Part shown: piece by piece, positions 16,190-27,622 of the stretch
Position numbering within the stretch: the first letter of the stretch is position 1
Layout: every line of letters begins with the position of its first letter
DNA from: Stenotrophomonas sp. UBA2629
GTDB lineage: Bacteria > Pseudomonadota > Gammaproteobacteria > Xanthomonadales > Xanthomonadaceae
Length of the DNA stretch: 64,000 nucleotides
Reading direction: 5' to 3'
Assembly (NCBI GenBank): GCA_002359895.1
Contig: DEOB01000011.1
Location: 1,203 to 65,202, forward strand
The notes under the pieces: generated by a model
The model's database searches: none
What the model was told of the DNA's origin: nothing
What the model saw: only the letters and a program-made list of their open reading frames with translations
Made by a program: the position numbers and the translations under genes

Positions 16190-18838
16190 TTACAGGGTGC
16201 GCGGCACTTCGATACGCTCGAAGCACTCGATCTGGTCGCCAGCCTTCACGTCGTTGTAGGCCTTCACGCCGATACCGCACTCGGTACCGTTGCGAACCTC
16301 TTCGACGTTTTCCTTGAAGCGGCGCAGCGATTCCAGCTCGCCTTCGAACACCACCACGGAGTCACGCAGCACACGGATCGGCTTGTTCCGCTTGACCACG
16401 CCTTCGACCACCATACAACCGGCGATGGCACCCAACTTCGAGCTGCGGAAGACATCGCGGACCTCGGCAATACCGATGATCTCTTCGCGGATCTCCACAC
16501 CCAGCAGACCGGAAGCCACCTGCTTCACCTGGTCGATCACGTCATAGATGATCGAGAAGTAACGCAGGTCCACGCCGTGGGACTCAATGATGCGACGGGC
16601 CGAAGCATCCGCACGCACATTGAAACCGATCACGGTCGCCTTGGAGGCCGCCGCCGAATTGGCGTCGGACTCGGTGATGCCGCCCACGCCGGAGTGGATC
16701 ACGTTGATACGGATGTCGTCGTTGGACAGACCGACCAGCGACTGGCACAGCGCCTGCACCGAACCCTGGACGTCAGCCTTGATCAGCAGGTTCAGCACCT
16801 GCTGGCCTTCGCCCTTGCCCAGCTGCGCCATGATGTCTTCCATGCGGCTGCCCGCAGTGGCCACCAGACGCGATTCGCGACGCTTGGTTTCACGCGTCTG
16901 AGCAACGTCCTTGGCCAGACGCTCGTCTTCGACGACGACAAAGTCATCGCCGGCTTCCGGCACGCCGGACAAGCCCAGCACCTGCACCGGAATCGACGGG
17001 CCAGCCTCAGCCACCTGACGACCGGCCTCGTCGAACAGAGCGCGTACGCGGCCGTACTGAATGCCGCACACCAGGTAGTCGCCCTTCTTGAGCATGCCCT
17101 GCTGCACCAGCACCGTCGCAACCGGGCCACGGCCCTTGTCCAGCGAGGATTCGATGACCACACCGGAGGCGCGGCCTTCGGCCACGGCCTTCAGCTCAAG
17201 CAATTCAGCCTGGATGGAGATCGCATCCAGCAGGTCATCAATGCCCTGACCGGTCTTGGCGGAAATTTCCACCATCTGCGTATCACCACCAAAATCTTCA
17301 GCCACGACCTGCTCGGCGAGCAGCTCGTTCTTGACCCGCATCGGGTCAGCCGAGGATTTGTCGACCTTGTTGATTGCCACCACGATCGGCGCCTTCGCAG
17401 CACGTGCGTGCTTGATGGCTTCCTTGGTCTGCGGCATCACGCCATCGTCGGCAGCCACCACCACCACCACCACGTCGGTCAGCTGCGCGCCACGGGCACG
17501 CATCGAGGTGAACGCGGCATGGCCGGGGGTATCCAGGAAGCTGATCACGCCCTTCGGCGTTTCAACGTGGTACGCACCGATGTGCTGGGTAATGCCACCG
17601 GCTTCGCCATTGGCGACCTTGGTGCGGCGGATGTAATCCAGCAGCGAGGTCTTACCGTGATCGACGTGGCCCATGATGGTGACCACCGGCGGACGCGTAA
17701 CAGCGTCGCCCTGGTTCGCATCATTGATGGCCAGCAGCTCGTCTTCGGCATCGTTGTTACCTGCACGCACTGCCTTGTGGCCGAGTTCTTCGGTCACCAG
17801 CACCGCGGTGTCATGGTCGATGGACTGGGTGATGGTGGCCATCACGCCCATCTTGAACAACGCCTTGACCACTTCGCCGCCCTTCAGGGCCAGCTTCTGT
17901 GCCAGGTCAGCGACGGTGATGGTTTCGCCAATGGCGATCTCACGCACCACCGGTGCCGTCGGACGCTCGAAGCCGTGGCTGCCACTGTTGCCACGCGACT
18001 GATCATTGCCACGGCGGCCCTGCGGTGCACGTGCACCCGGACGACCACGGGAATTGTTGTTGCTGTTGCCACGACGGGCACGGTCGGACGCCGACAGGTG
18101 CAGCTGGCCACCGAAACGGTTGCCACCATCACCATCGGAACCGCGCGACTTGTTGCCCGGTTTGGCATTGCCGCCGCGATCGTCACGTGCCGGAGCAGGT
18201 GCGGCCGTCGGGGCACGCGCTCCGCCAGGCGCCGGACGCGCAGTCTTGGCCGGTGCTGCAGCCGGTTCCGGCTTGGCCGGGGCGGCCTTGGCGGCTTCTG
18301 CTGCCTTGACGGCATCTTCAGCGGCCTTGCGCTCGGCTTCTTCGCGCTGACGTTCGGCGTCTTCGGCCGCCTTCTGGCGGGCGATGATTTCCTCATCGCG
18401 CGCACGATCCTTCTCGGCCAGCATGCGCTGTTCGTCCAGATTGCGCTGACGCGACTCTTCGAGCTTGCGCAGGATATCTGCGCGCTCTTCGTCCGGCGTC
18501 ATCGCAGCCTTGCCACCCTCTGGCTTGACGTAGGTACGCTTCTGGCGCACTTCGACATTGACCGTGGTCTTGCTGCGACCAGCATTGACCGTCACTTCCT
18601 GGTGCTTACGACGCGCCAGGGTGATCTTCTTCGGTGCGGCCTCGGCCTCTTCAGCCGGCTGTTCTTCCTTACCGTGGGAACGGCGAAGGAAACCCAGCAG
18701 CTTCACTTTCTCGGTACTGGTCACGATCTGGTCGGGACCGCTGAATTTCATGCCGGCCTGAGCCAGCTGTTCCAGCAGTTTCTCGACCGGCGTGTTAACC
18801 AGTTCGGCGAGCTTGCGGATGGTGGTTTGCTGCGACAT
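16190..18838 (-). CDS. infB: translation initiation factor IF-2
   Basis: IF-2 is the GTPase that brings fMet-tRNA to the 30S subunit and drives subunit joining. The 882-residue protein has an N-terminal IF2-N domain (1-50), a long charged alanine/lysine/glutamate helix region (about 100-190), a Gly/Arg/Asn-rich linker (about 210-290) and a second IF2-N-type domain. The G domain has its G1 loop GHVDHGKTS near residue 388, DTPGHAAF and NKVDK. Domains II-IV run to the end. ATG start. It follows nusA by 95 bp as in the nusA-infB operon of E. coli. Confidence 0.98.
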   Translation of the reverse strand: MSQQTTIRKLAELVNTPVEKLLEQLAQAGMKFSGPDQIVTSTEKVKLLGFLRRSHGKEEQPAEEAEAAPKKITLARRKHQEVTVNAGRSKTTVNVEVRQKRTYVKPEGGKAAMTPDEERADILRKLEESRQRNLDEQRMLAEKDRARDEEIIARQKAAEDAERQREEAERKAAEDAVKAAEAAKAAPAKPEPAAAPAKTARPAPGGARAPTAAPAPARDDRGGNAKPGNKSRGSDGDGGNRFGGQLHLSASDRARRGNSNNNSRGRPGARAPQGRRGNDQSRGNSGSHGFERPTAPVVREIAIGETITVADLAQKLALKGGEVVKALFKMGVMATITQSIDHDTAVLVTEELGHKAVRAGNNDAEDELLAINDANQGDAVTRPPVVTIMGHVDHGKTSLLDYIRRTKVANGEAGGITQHIGAYHVETPKGVISFLDTPGHAAFTSMRARGAQLTDVVVVVVAADDGVMPQTKEAIKHARAAKAPIVVAINKVDKSSADPMRVKNELLAEQVVAEDFGGDTQMVEISAKTGQGIDDLLDAISIQAELLELKAVAEGRASGVVIESSLDKGRGPVATVLVQQGMLKKGDYLVCGIQYGRVRALFDEAGRQVAEAGPSIPVQVLGLSGVPEAGDDFVVVEDERLAKDVAQTRETKRRESRLVATAGSRMEDIMAQLGKGEGQQVLNLLIKADVQGSVQALCQSLVGLSNDDIRINVIHSGVGGITESDANSAAASKATVIGFNVRADASARRIIESHGVDLRYFSIIYDVIDQVKQVASGLLGVEIREEIIGIAEVRDVFRSSKLGAIAGCMVVEGVVKRNKPIRVLRDSVVVFEGELESLRRFKENVEEVRNGTECGIGVKAYNDVKAGDQIECFERIEVPRTL

Positions 18839-18933
18839 TCGGATCCTATGATCTTGTTGGCGCCCCCTCGATACAGACGAAGGCAGCGCGGAGTCTACGC
18901 CCTGAGCGGCTCAGGGCACTGTTCATCGCTGGC

Positions 18934-20445
18934 TCATTCGCCGCGCTCCAGGCGGGCGATCTCCTCGGCGCGGGCTGCCAGGACCAGCGCCGCGGCGCGC
19001 TCAAGATCCATACCCTCGATGCCGAACTCCAGAACCTCGTCGGCAGCCAGATCCGACAGATCCTCGCTCGTACGCACGCCATTACCGGCCAGTGCATACG
19101 CAGTTGCTTCATCCATGCCCTTCAATGCCAGCAGGTCGTCGGACGGAACGCCATTCTCGGCACCCTCCTCCACCGCCAGCGCCTCATTCAGCAGCGCATC
19201 GCGAGCACGGGCGCGCAGTTCTTCAACGATATCTTCGTCAAAGCCCTCCACCGCCAGCAGCTCACCGACCGGCACGTAGGCAATTTCTTCCACGGTACCG
19301 AAACCTTCGGTGACCAAAATGCCTGCGATTTCTTCGTCCACTTCCAGCTTGTCCATGAACAGCTGGCGCGCGACGGTCTGCTCGGCCTCGGACTTGGCCG
19401 TGACCTGATCCTGCGTCATCACATTCAGCTGCCAACCGGTCAAACGGCTGGCCAGACGCACGTTCTGGCCGCCCTTGCCGATGGCCTGCGCCAGGCGATC
19501 TTCCGCCACGGCCAGATCCATCGAGTGACGGTCTTCATCAACGATGATCGACTGCACTTCCGCCGGTGCCATCGCATTGATGACGAAATTGGCCGGGCTC
19601 TCGTTCCACAGCACGATATCCACGCGCTCGCCATTGAGCTCGTTGGACACCGCCTGCACGCGCGAACCGCGCATACCGATACACGCACCGATCGGATCGG
19701 TACGGGTGTCATGGGCCAGTACGGCGATCTTGGCGCGGTCGCCCGGGTCGCGTGCACAGGCCTTGATCTCGACCAGACCCTGACCGACTTCCGGCACTTC
19801 CAGCTTGAACAGCTCGATCATGAATTCCGGCGCGGCGCGGCTGATGAACAGCTGCGGGCCACGCGGCTCGGAGCGAACCTCGGCCAGGTAGCCGCGCACG
19901 CGGTCACCGGCGCGCAGCACGTCGCGCGGAATGCCTTTGTCTTTCGGAATGAACGCCTCAGCGTTGCCGCCCAGGTCCACATAGATATTGCCGCGCTCAG
20001 CACGCTTGACCACACCGGTCACCAGCTCGCCGACGCGGTCTTTCCACGCATCAACCACCTGCTGACGCTCGGCTTCGCGCACACGCTGCACGATCACCTG
20101 CTTGGCAGCCTGCGCGGCGATGCGACCGAAATCCGGGTTTTCAATCTGCTCTTCGATGTAATCGCCCAGCTCGACACCGTCGGCTTCTTCAATTGCATCC
20201 ATCATGCGGATCTGGCGATCCGGCGACTCCATCACCACATCGTCGGCCACCACTTCCCAGCGACGGAAAGTTTCGTAGTTGCCATCTTTGTGGTTGATCG
20301 ACACGCGCGCGAGCACGTCCTGATCGGGGTAGCGCTTCTTCGCCGCAGAGGCGAGTGCCGCTTCGATCGCGTCAAAAATCACTTCACGCGGCACGCCTTT
20401 TTCATTGGCCACCGCGTCAACTACCAGCAACAGTTCCTTGCTCAT
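18934..20445 (-). CDS. nusA: transcription termination/antitermination factor NusA
   Basis: NusA binds RNA polymerase and modulates pausing, termination and antitermination. The 503-residue product has the N-terminal polymerase-binding domain (MSKELLLVVDAVANEKG), an S1 domain (about 135-200), two KH domains (GACIGMRGSRVQAV and LAQAIGKGGQNVRLAS) and two acidic C-terminal helical repeats as in E. coli, not the short Gram-positive form. The frame is open 63 codons upstream, but the ATG at 20445 is the family start, 4 bp after the rimP stop. Confidence 0.98.
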   Translation of the reverse strand: MSKELLLVVDAVANEKGVPREVIFDAIEAALASAAKKRYPDQDVLARVSINHKDGNYETFRRWEVVADDVVMESPDRQIRMMDAIEEADGVELGDYIEEQIENPDFGRIAAQAAKQVIVQRVREAERQQVVDAWKDRVGELVTGVVKRAERGNIYVDLGGNAEAFIPKDKGIPRDVLRAGDRVRGYLAEVRSEPRGPQLFISRAAPEFMIELFKLEVPEVGQGLVEIKACARDPGDRAKIAVLAHDTRTDPIGACIGMRGSRVQAVSNELNGERVDIVLWNESPANFVINAMAPAEVQSIIVDEDRHSMDLAVAEDRLAQAIGKGGQNVRLASRLTGWQLNVMTQDQVTAKSEAEQTVARQLFMDKLEVDEEIAGILVTEGFGTVEEIAYVPVGELLAVEGFDEDIVEELRARARDALLNEALAVEEGAENGVPSDDLLALKGMDEATAYALAGNGVRTSEDLSDLAADEVLEFGIEGMDLERAAALVLAARAEEIARLERGE

Positions 20446-20449
20446 CGGC

Positions 20450-21040
20450 TCACTCCGCGCGCGGCTTTTTGGCCGCCGTTTCGTTGTTGGATTTATTCCT
20501 GGCCTTGTCACCCTGCTTGGGCGCCGGGCCAGTCGGTTTGGTCGGTGCAAGGCCCAGTGCAGCCCAGTCCGGAATGATGCGAGCCTTGTCGATATTGTCG
20601 AACGAAGCCACAAACGGCTTGCCATCAACAACAAACGTCACAGTGCCCTTGGCCAGATCCACTTCGGCGATCTCGCCTTGCAGACGGCGACGATTGTCCT
20701 GCGGCAGCTTCAAAGCCACCTTGGCCGACTGGCCCAGGTGCTGCTCGAAATGCTCCAGCGTGAACAACGGGCGATCCACACCCGGGGACGACACTTCCAG
20801 CGTGTAATTACCGCTGATCGGGTCCTCCACATCCAGCTGCGCAGACACTTCGCGGCTTACCCGCTCGCAGTCGTCAACATTGACCATGCGCTCAGGCTGT
20901 TCGGCCAGCGGCACATCAATGTAAAGGCGCAGCGTAGCGCCGCCAGGAGCCGGCAGATATTCGGCACCCAACAAATCGAGCCCCAGCGCTTCCACGGTGG
21001 GGCCCAGCAGATTCGCGATTTCAGTAGCTTTGTCGCTCAC
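20450..21040 (-). CDS. rimP: ribosome maturation factor RimP
   Basis: RimP assists 30S subunit assembly. The 196-residue product has the N-terminal domain (LGLDLLGAEYLPAPGGATLRLYID), the DCERVSREVSAQLD and GNYTLEVSSPGVDRPL motifs, then an extended lysine/proline-rich tail (last about 28 residues) not found in E. coli. I chose the GTG at 21040 because AAGGCAGG lies just upstream and family members begin at this serine; a TTG 12 codons earlier keeps the frame open. It heads the rimP-nusA-infB block. Confidence 0.95.
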   Translation of the reverse strand: MSDKATEIANLLGPTVEALGLDLLGAEYLPAPGGATLRLYIDVPLAEQPERMVNVDDCERVSREVSAQLDVEDPISGNYTLEVSSPGVDRPLFTLEHFEQHLGQSAKVALKLPQDNRRRLQGEIAEVDLAKGTVTFVVDGKPFVASFDNIDKARIIPDWAALGLAPTKPTGPAPKQGDKARNKSNNETAAKKPRAE

Positions 21041-21109
21041 AGCCTGCCTTGTTTCGATAAATGAGGACCGGCGCAACCCAGTCGGGACTTTCCGTATTGC
21101 GGAAACAAC

Positions 21110-21131
21110 AAAGGGCCCATCAGGGCCCTTT
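21110..21131 (-). terminator. terminator/attenuator between tRNA-fMet and rimP
   Basis: A perfect 9-bp stem AAAGGGCCC (21110-21118) / GGGCCCTTT (21123-21131) with loop ATCA is followed on the minus strand by TGTTGTTT. It would end the tRNA transcript and limit read-through into rimP-nusA-infB. Confidence 0.75.
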
Positions 21132-21241
21132 GTCCGGCATGAATCCGGTGACTTGGATTCCGGTTACAAGAACGGAAGCAAACGTTCTTGCGAGCCCAGA
21201 CTCTGGCCTTTATCAGCATTGCTGATGATAAAGGCCGAAGC

Positions 21242-21318
21242 TGGTAGCGGGGGCAGGATTTGAACCTGCGACCTTCGGGTTATGAGCCCGACGAGCTGCC
21301 AGACTGCTCCACCCCGCA
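21242..21318 (-). tRNA. initiator tRNA-Met (CAT)
   Basis: The 77-nt gene folds as a tRNA with loop CTCATAA and encodes CCA. The anticodon stem ends in three G:C pairs (GGG/CCC), the hallmark of initiator tRNA. Bases 1 and 72 both read T, so the 1-72 position is unpaired as expected for an initiator, though not by the usual C1-A72. Its place in front of rimP-nusA-infB matches metY of E. coli. Confidence 0.96.
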
Positions 21319-21329
21319 GCAGAAGCGGA

Positions 21330-21358
21330 ATTATGAAGTAAGTAAGCTGAACTTGCAA
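21330..21358 (-). promoter_or_regulatory. promoter of tRNA-fMet and the rimP-nusA-infB operon
   Basis: TTGCAA (21353-21358) and CATAAT (21330-21335) are spaced by exactly 17 bp on the minus strand. Transcription would start near 21323, a few bases before the mature tRNA 5' end at 21318. Confidence 0.75.
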
Positions 21359-21400
21359 GCTTTATTTACTTCACTGATTTCCCCGTTTCGGGAGAAACCG

Positions 21401-21417
21401 CCGGAAAACTCTTCCGG
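21401..21417 (-). other. hairpin downstream of nuoN
   Basis: CCGGAA (21401-21406) and TTCCGG (21412-21417) make a 6-bp stem about 100 bp past the nuoN stop, without a T-run. It could be the end of the nuo transcript or part of the tRNA promoter region; the evidence is thin. The rest of the 199-bp gap holds the tRNA promoter. Confidence 0.3.
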
Positions 21418-21517
21418 GTGAACCACCTTTCGGCAGTTCCGACATCGCCAGCGAACCGGCGCTGTCGTCAACTCAGGAAACGAATATTACACGATTCTTG
21501 AAGTTTTGTATCGCTTT

Positions 21518-22981
21518 TTACGACAAATGTGCAAAAGCGTTGCGCATCCACTCGAGAATCGGGCCCAAACCGAGCGGCAGCACCAGCAGCACCAGCGAAT
21601 TCACGCCCAACACGATTCCCAAGATGCGGTCGTTGTTACGCGGCAGCGGCTCACCGACCGGCTCATCGAAGTACATGACCTTGATGACGCGCAGGTAATA
21701 GAAGCAACCGATCACCGCGCACAGCACACCCAGCAGGGCCAGCCACAGCAGGCCACCGTTAACGGCCGCACTCAGTACCGACAGCTTGGTCCAGAAGCCC
21801 AGGAACGGCGGAATACCCGCCAGCGAGGCCATGATGCACAACACCAGCGCCGCCATCCACGGACTGCGGGCATTCAAACCCTTGAAGTCCTCGATGTTCT
21901 CGGCTTCAAAGCCGCTGCGTGACAAAGCGATGATCGCGCCGAATGCGGCGGTCGACATGATGGCGTAGGCCACCGCATAGAACATTGCGGACGAATAGCC
22001 CTGCTCGCCACCACCAGCGATACCCATCAGCAGGAAGCCGATGTGTGAAACGGTGGAGTACGCCAGCATGCGTTTGAGGTTGGTCTGCGCGATGGCCATC
22101 AGGTTACCGATGATCAACGACAGCGCCGCCAAGCCGGCCAGAATGTACTGCAGCTCAGTCGACAGCGGACCAACACCCACTTCCAGCAAACGGTAAGCCA
22201 TACCGAACGCGGCAAGCTTGGGAGCGGAGCTGATGAACAGCGCGATCGGTGCCGGGGCACCCTGATACACGTCGGGCAGCCACATATGGAACGGAGCGGC
22301 ACCCAGCTTGAACGCCACGCCGGCAATCATGAACACCGCGCCGGTAAGCAGCAGCAGGCGCTCGTCGGAATGTGCGATCGAAGCGTGGATGACGTCCAGA
22401 TGCAACGAGCCGGTGGCACCGTAGATCAGCGACATGCCGTACAGAAGCAGGCCGGAAGCCAGCGAGCCCAGCACGATGTACTTCATGCCAGCTTCCGCAG
22501 CCAGCTTGTTCTCACGGTTACTGGCAACCAACGCATACGAACACAGCGCCAACAGTTCCAGGCCCAGATAGACCATGAGCAGGCTGCCTGCCGACACCAG
22601 GATCATCATGCCGGCGGTCGCAAACAGAATCAGCACCGGGATTTCACTCTGGAACAGATTGCGCTCGCGCAGATAGCTCCAGCCGTACACAAGGCTCAGG
22701 CCACTGACCAGCACCACCACCGTCTTCATGATGTCGGCGGCATTGTCACGGATGAACATGCCATGGAAGACATCACCCTGCCCGCCCACACCGCCAAGCA
22801 GCATGACGAAGGCGACAGCGAGAACCGCTACCGAGATGAAATGGGTCCAGACCTTGTGCCGATCGCTGATGAAAAGATCAAGGATCAGCAGGGAAAAGGC
22901 ACCCGCAATCACCACCAATTCAGGCAGCAACGGCAGCAGGTCGGTCGTGGTCAACGGCAGAAGCGTCGGCGTTGTCATCAT
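21518..22981 (-). CDS. nuoN: NADH-quinone oxidoreductase subunit N
   Basis: NuoN is one of the three antiporter-like proton-pumping subunits of complex I. The 487-residue protein is almost entirely transmembrane. The proton-channel residues are expected in the LALCSYALVASNRENKLAAEAGMKYIVLGSLASG and FKLGAAPFHMWLPDVYQGAP stretches, both present. The frame opens at a TTG, but two consecutive ATGs follow with AGGA just upstream; I use the first. It is the last gene of the nuo operon. Confidence 0.97.
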   Translation of the reverse strand: MMTTPTLLPLTTTDLLPLLPELVVIAGAFSLLILDLFISDRHKVWTHFISVAVLAVAFVMLLGGVGGQGDVFHGMFIRDNAADIMKTVVVLVSGLSLVYGWSYLRERNLFQSEIPVLILFATAGMMILVSAGSLLMVYLGLELLALCSYALVASNRENKLAAEAGMKYIVLGSLASGLLLYGMSLIYGATGSLHLDVIHASIAHSDERLLLLTGAVFMIAGVAFKLGAAPFHMWLPDVYQGAPAPIALFISSAPKLAAFGMAYRLLEVGVGPLSTELQYILAGLAALSLIIGNLMAIAQTNLKRMLAYSTVSHIGFLLMGIAGGGEQGYSSAMFYAVAYAIMSTAAFGAIIALSRSGFEAENIEDFKGLNARSPWMAALVLCIMASLAGIPPFLGFWTKLSVLSAAVNGGLLWLALLGVLCAVIGCFYYLRVIKVMYFDEPVGEPLPRNNDRILGIVLGVNSLVLLVLPLGLGPILEWMRNAFAHLS

Positions 22982-23014
22982 CAAATCCTGGAATCAATAC
23001 TCTCGACGGGCCGC

Positions 23015-24526
23015 TTAGAGCAGCTTGCTCGATGCGATCTGCATCGCCAACTGGGCGATGGACGGCTCCATCAAATCGGTCAGCGGCTTGGGATACAGGC
23101 CCAGCACCAACGTACCGACGGCGAACACACCCATCACCAGCCACTCGCGACCGTTCATGTCCTTCAGCTCGGCAACGTGGGCATTGCCCACCTCGCCGAA
23201 GAACACGCGCTTGTACAGCCACAACGAATACGCGGCGCTGATGATCAGCGTGGTGGCAGCAGCCAGGGCAACCAGCGGATTCCACTGGAATGCCGCCAGC
23301 ACGATCATGAACTCACCCACGAAACCGCTGGTGCCCGGCAGGCCGGAGTTGGCCATGAAGAACAACAGGGCAAACGCGGCGAACCACGGCATTACATTGA
23401 CCACGCCGCCGTAATCGGCGATGCGGCGGCTGTGCATGCGGTCGTACAGCACACCGACGCAGGAGAACATGGCACCTGACACGAAGCCGTGCGAAATCAT
23501 CTGCACCATCGCACCCTGCAAGCCCAGACGCGCAGCGTCGGCGTTGCCGGCCTCACGCACCAACCACAATGCGATGAACGTGCCGAGGGTGACAAAACCC
23601 ATGTGTGCGACCGACGAATAAGCAATCAGCTTCTTCATGTCGTCCTGCACCATCGCCACCAGGCCGACGTAGATCACCGCGACCAGCGACAGCGCGATCA
23701 CCAGCCAAGCCCATTCGTGACTTGCATCCGGGACGATCGGCAGGTTGAAGCGCAGGAAGCCGTAGCCGCCAATCTTCAGTGCGATGGCTGCCAGGATCAC
23801 CGAGCCTGCAGTCGGCGCTTCAACGTGCGCGTCGGGCAACCAGGTGTGCACCGGGAACATCGGCACCTTGACTGCGAAGGCGATCAGGAACGCGAAGAAT
23901 ATCCACGTCTGTTCCCTGGCCGACAGCTGCAGCTGGTACAGGTCGGCCAGCTGGAAGCTGCCACCCTTCATGTACAGGTACACCAGCGCCACCAGCATCA
24001 GCACCGAGCCGAGGAAGGTGTACAGGAAGAACTTCATTGCCGCGTAGATGCGACGCGGGCCACCCCAGACACCGATGATCAGGAACATCGGGATCAGCAT
24101 GGCTTCGAAGAACACGTAAAACAGCATCGCGTCGGTCGCGGCAAAGATGCCGACCGTGACGCCTTCCAGAACCAGGAAGGCGGCAACGTACTGGTTGACG
24201 CGCTTGTCGACCACGCCCCAGGCACCGATCAGTGCCAGCACGCCAATCAGCGTGGTCAGCAGGATCAGGGCGATGGCGATGCCATCAACGGCAAGGTTGT
24301 AACCGATACCGAAGGCAGGAATCCACGGGTGCTGCTCGACAAACTGCATGATGTCGGCCGCACCGCGGTCGTAACCACTGAGCAGTCCGAGACTCAACAG
24401 GAAGGTGAGCAGTGCCACCGCAAGGGACGCCCAACGGGCGGCCTGAGCGTTGCGCAAGGCGAGGATCAACGCACCGCCGAGGATCGGCAGCCAGATGAGA
24501 ATACTAAGTAGAGGCCAGTTCGACAC
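23015..24526 (-). CDS. nuoM: NADH-quinone oxidoreductase subunit M
   Basis: NuoM is the second antiporter-like membrane subunit of complex I. The 503-residue polytopic protein has the conserved channel regions FYVFFEAMLIPMFLIIGVWGG (helix 5 Glu) and FLIAFAVKVPMFPVHTWLPDAHVEAPTA in separate helices. The start is GTG at 24526, with a weak AGAAG upstream. A 33-bp gap leads to nuoN. Confidence 0.97.
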   Translation of the reverse strand: MSNWPLLSILIWLPILGGALILALRNAQAARWASLAVALLTFLLSLGLLSGYDRGAADIMQFVEQHPWIPAFGIGYNLAVDGIAIALILLTTLIGVLALIGAWGVVDKRVNQYVAAFLVLEGVTVGIFAATDAMLFYVFFEAMLIPMFLIIGVWGGPRRIYAAMKFFLYTFLGSVLMLVALVYLYMKGGSFQLADLYQLQLSAREQTWIFFAFLIAFAVKVPMFPVHTWLPDAHVEAPTAGSVILAAIALKIGGYGFLRFNLPIVPDASHEWAWLVIALSLVAVIYVGLVAMVQDDMKKLIAYSSVAHMGFVTLGTFIALWLVREAGNADAARLGLQGAMVQMISHGFVSGAMFSCVGVLYDRMHSRRIADYGGVVNVMPWFAAFALLFFMANSGLPGTSGFVGEFMIVLAAFQWNPLVALAAATTLIISAAYSLWLYKRVFFGEVGNAHVAELKDMNGREWLVMGVFAVGTLVLGLYPKPLTDLMEPSIAQLAMQIASSKLL

Positions 24527-24545
24527 GTCTTCTATTCCGTACAGG

Positions 24546-26651
<2,106 letters not shown>

Positions 26652-26657
26652 CTCGGA

Positions 26658-26963
26658 TCAGCCCTTCAACGAATCGACTTCGCCCACGTTGATGGTGTGG
26701 CGGGTACGGAACAAGGTCACCAGGATCGCAAGGCCGATTGCAGCTTCCGCTGCGGCCACGGTCAGGATGAAGAACACGAACAGCTGTCCGGCGGTATCGC
26801 CGAGCTGACGCGAAAAGGCGATGAAGTTGATGTTCACCGATAGCAGCATCAGTTCGATCGACATCAACAGCACAATGATGTTTTTCCGGTTAAGGAAGAT
26901 GCCGGCAACGGAGATGCAGAACATCACCGCACCCAGCGCGAGCATATGGCCCAAAGAAATCAT
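26658..26963 (-). CDS. nuoK: NADH-quinone oxidoreductase subunit K
   Basis: NuoK is a three-helix membrane subunit of complex I. The 101-residue product has the conserved acidic residues in helices 2 and 3 (LLMSIELMLLSVNINF and LTVAAAEAAIGLAI). The ATG start overlaps the nuoJ stop (ATGA). Confidence 0.97.
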   Translation of the reverse strand: MISLGHMLALGAVMFCISVAGIFLNRKNIIVLLMSIELMLLSVNINFIAFSRQLGDTAGQLFVFFILTVAAAEAAIGLAILVTLFRTRHTINVGEVDSLKG

Positions 26964-27613
26964 GGCTTGGCCTCCTCGCCACCATCGTTTTGCGTATCAG
27001 ACTGAACCACCGGCTTTTCGGCGGCCATCTTGACCATGCGCAGGCGATTCTTGGCCTTGACCATGGTCTGCTCGGTCGGGTTCTGCGTCTTCAAACCTTC
27101 ACGACGGCGCAGTGTCAGCATCACAGCGGCCACCACGGCGACGGTCAGGATCACGGCCGCAAACTCGAAGGGCAGCAGATATTCCGTGAACAAGCTGCGG
27201 GCCAACCAAGTGACGTTGGATGTGTCGGCCGCGATCGCGGCAGCGTTGTCTACCGGGAACGGTGCGGTGCGGGCCTTGATGCCGATCAGCGTGAGCATCT
27301 GCACCAGCATCACCACCGCGACGACCAGGCCGACCGGCAGGTAACGCACCCAGCCTTCGCGCAGGCCGCTGGTGTCGATGTCCAGCATCATCACCACGAA
27401 CAGGAACAACACCATCACCGCGCCGACATACACCAGCACCAGCGTGACACCCAGGAACTCAGCCCCTACCAGCAGCCACACGCAGGCCACCGAGAAGAAG
27501 GTCAGGATCAGGCACAACACGGCGTACACCGGGTTGCGCACACTGATCACCGATGCGGCTGAAATGCCCGCGATGACCGAGAAGAACCAGAAAGCAATAT
27601 TTACCCAATCCAT
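26960..27613 (-). CDS. nuoJ: NADH-quinone oxidoreductase subunit J
   Basis: NuoJ is a membrane subunit next to the quinone chamber of complex I. The 217-residue protein has five hydrophobic segments, including the conserved LVLVYVGAVMVLFLFVVMML helix. The C-terminal 45 residues are charged and soluble, an extension beyond E. coli NuoJ (184). The stop overlaps nuoK by 4 bp. Confidence 0.96.
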   Translation of the reverse strand: MDWVNIAFWFFSVIAGISAASVISVRNPVYAVLCLILTFFSVACVWLLVGAEFLGVTLVLVYVGAVMVLFLFVVMMLDIDTSGLREGWVRYLPVGLVVAVVMLVQMLTLIGIKARTAPFPVDNAAAIAADTSNVTWLARSLFTEYLLPFEFAAVILTVAVVAAVMLTLRRREGLKTQNPTEQTMVKAKNRLRMVKMAAEKPVVQSDTQNDGGEEAKP

Positions 27614-27622
27614 CTCGAGACC

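Noticed and set aside
18050..18250. Repeat-like Gly/Arg/Asn-rich stretch in infB
   Set aside because: It is the normal low-complexity linker of proteobacterial IF-2, not a tandem repeat or an insertion.
16181..19279. Plus-strand open frame of about 1030 codons opposite infB and the nusA 3' end
   Set aside because: It is antisense to two unmistakable genes. Long stop-free antisense frames are common in GC-rich coding DNA, and the translation is His/Arg-rich without any family motif.
20446..20634. 63-codon upstream extension of nusA
   Set aside because: It overlaps rimP in another frame, and NusA proteins begin at the MSKELL start.
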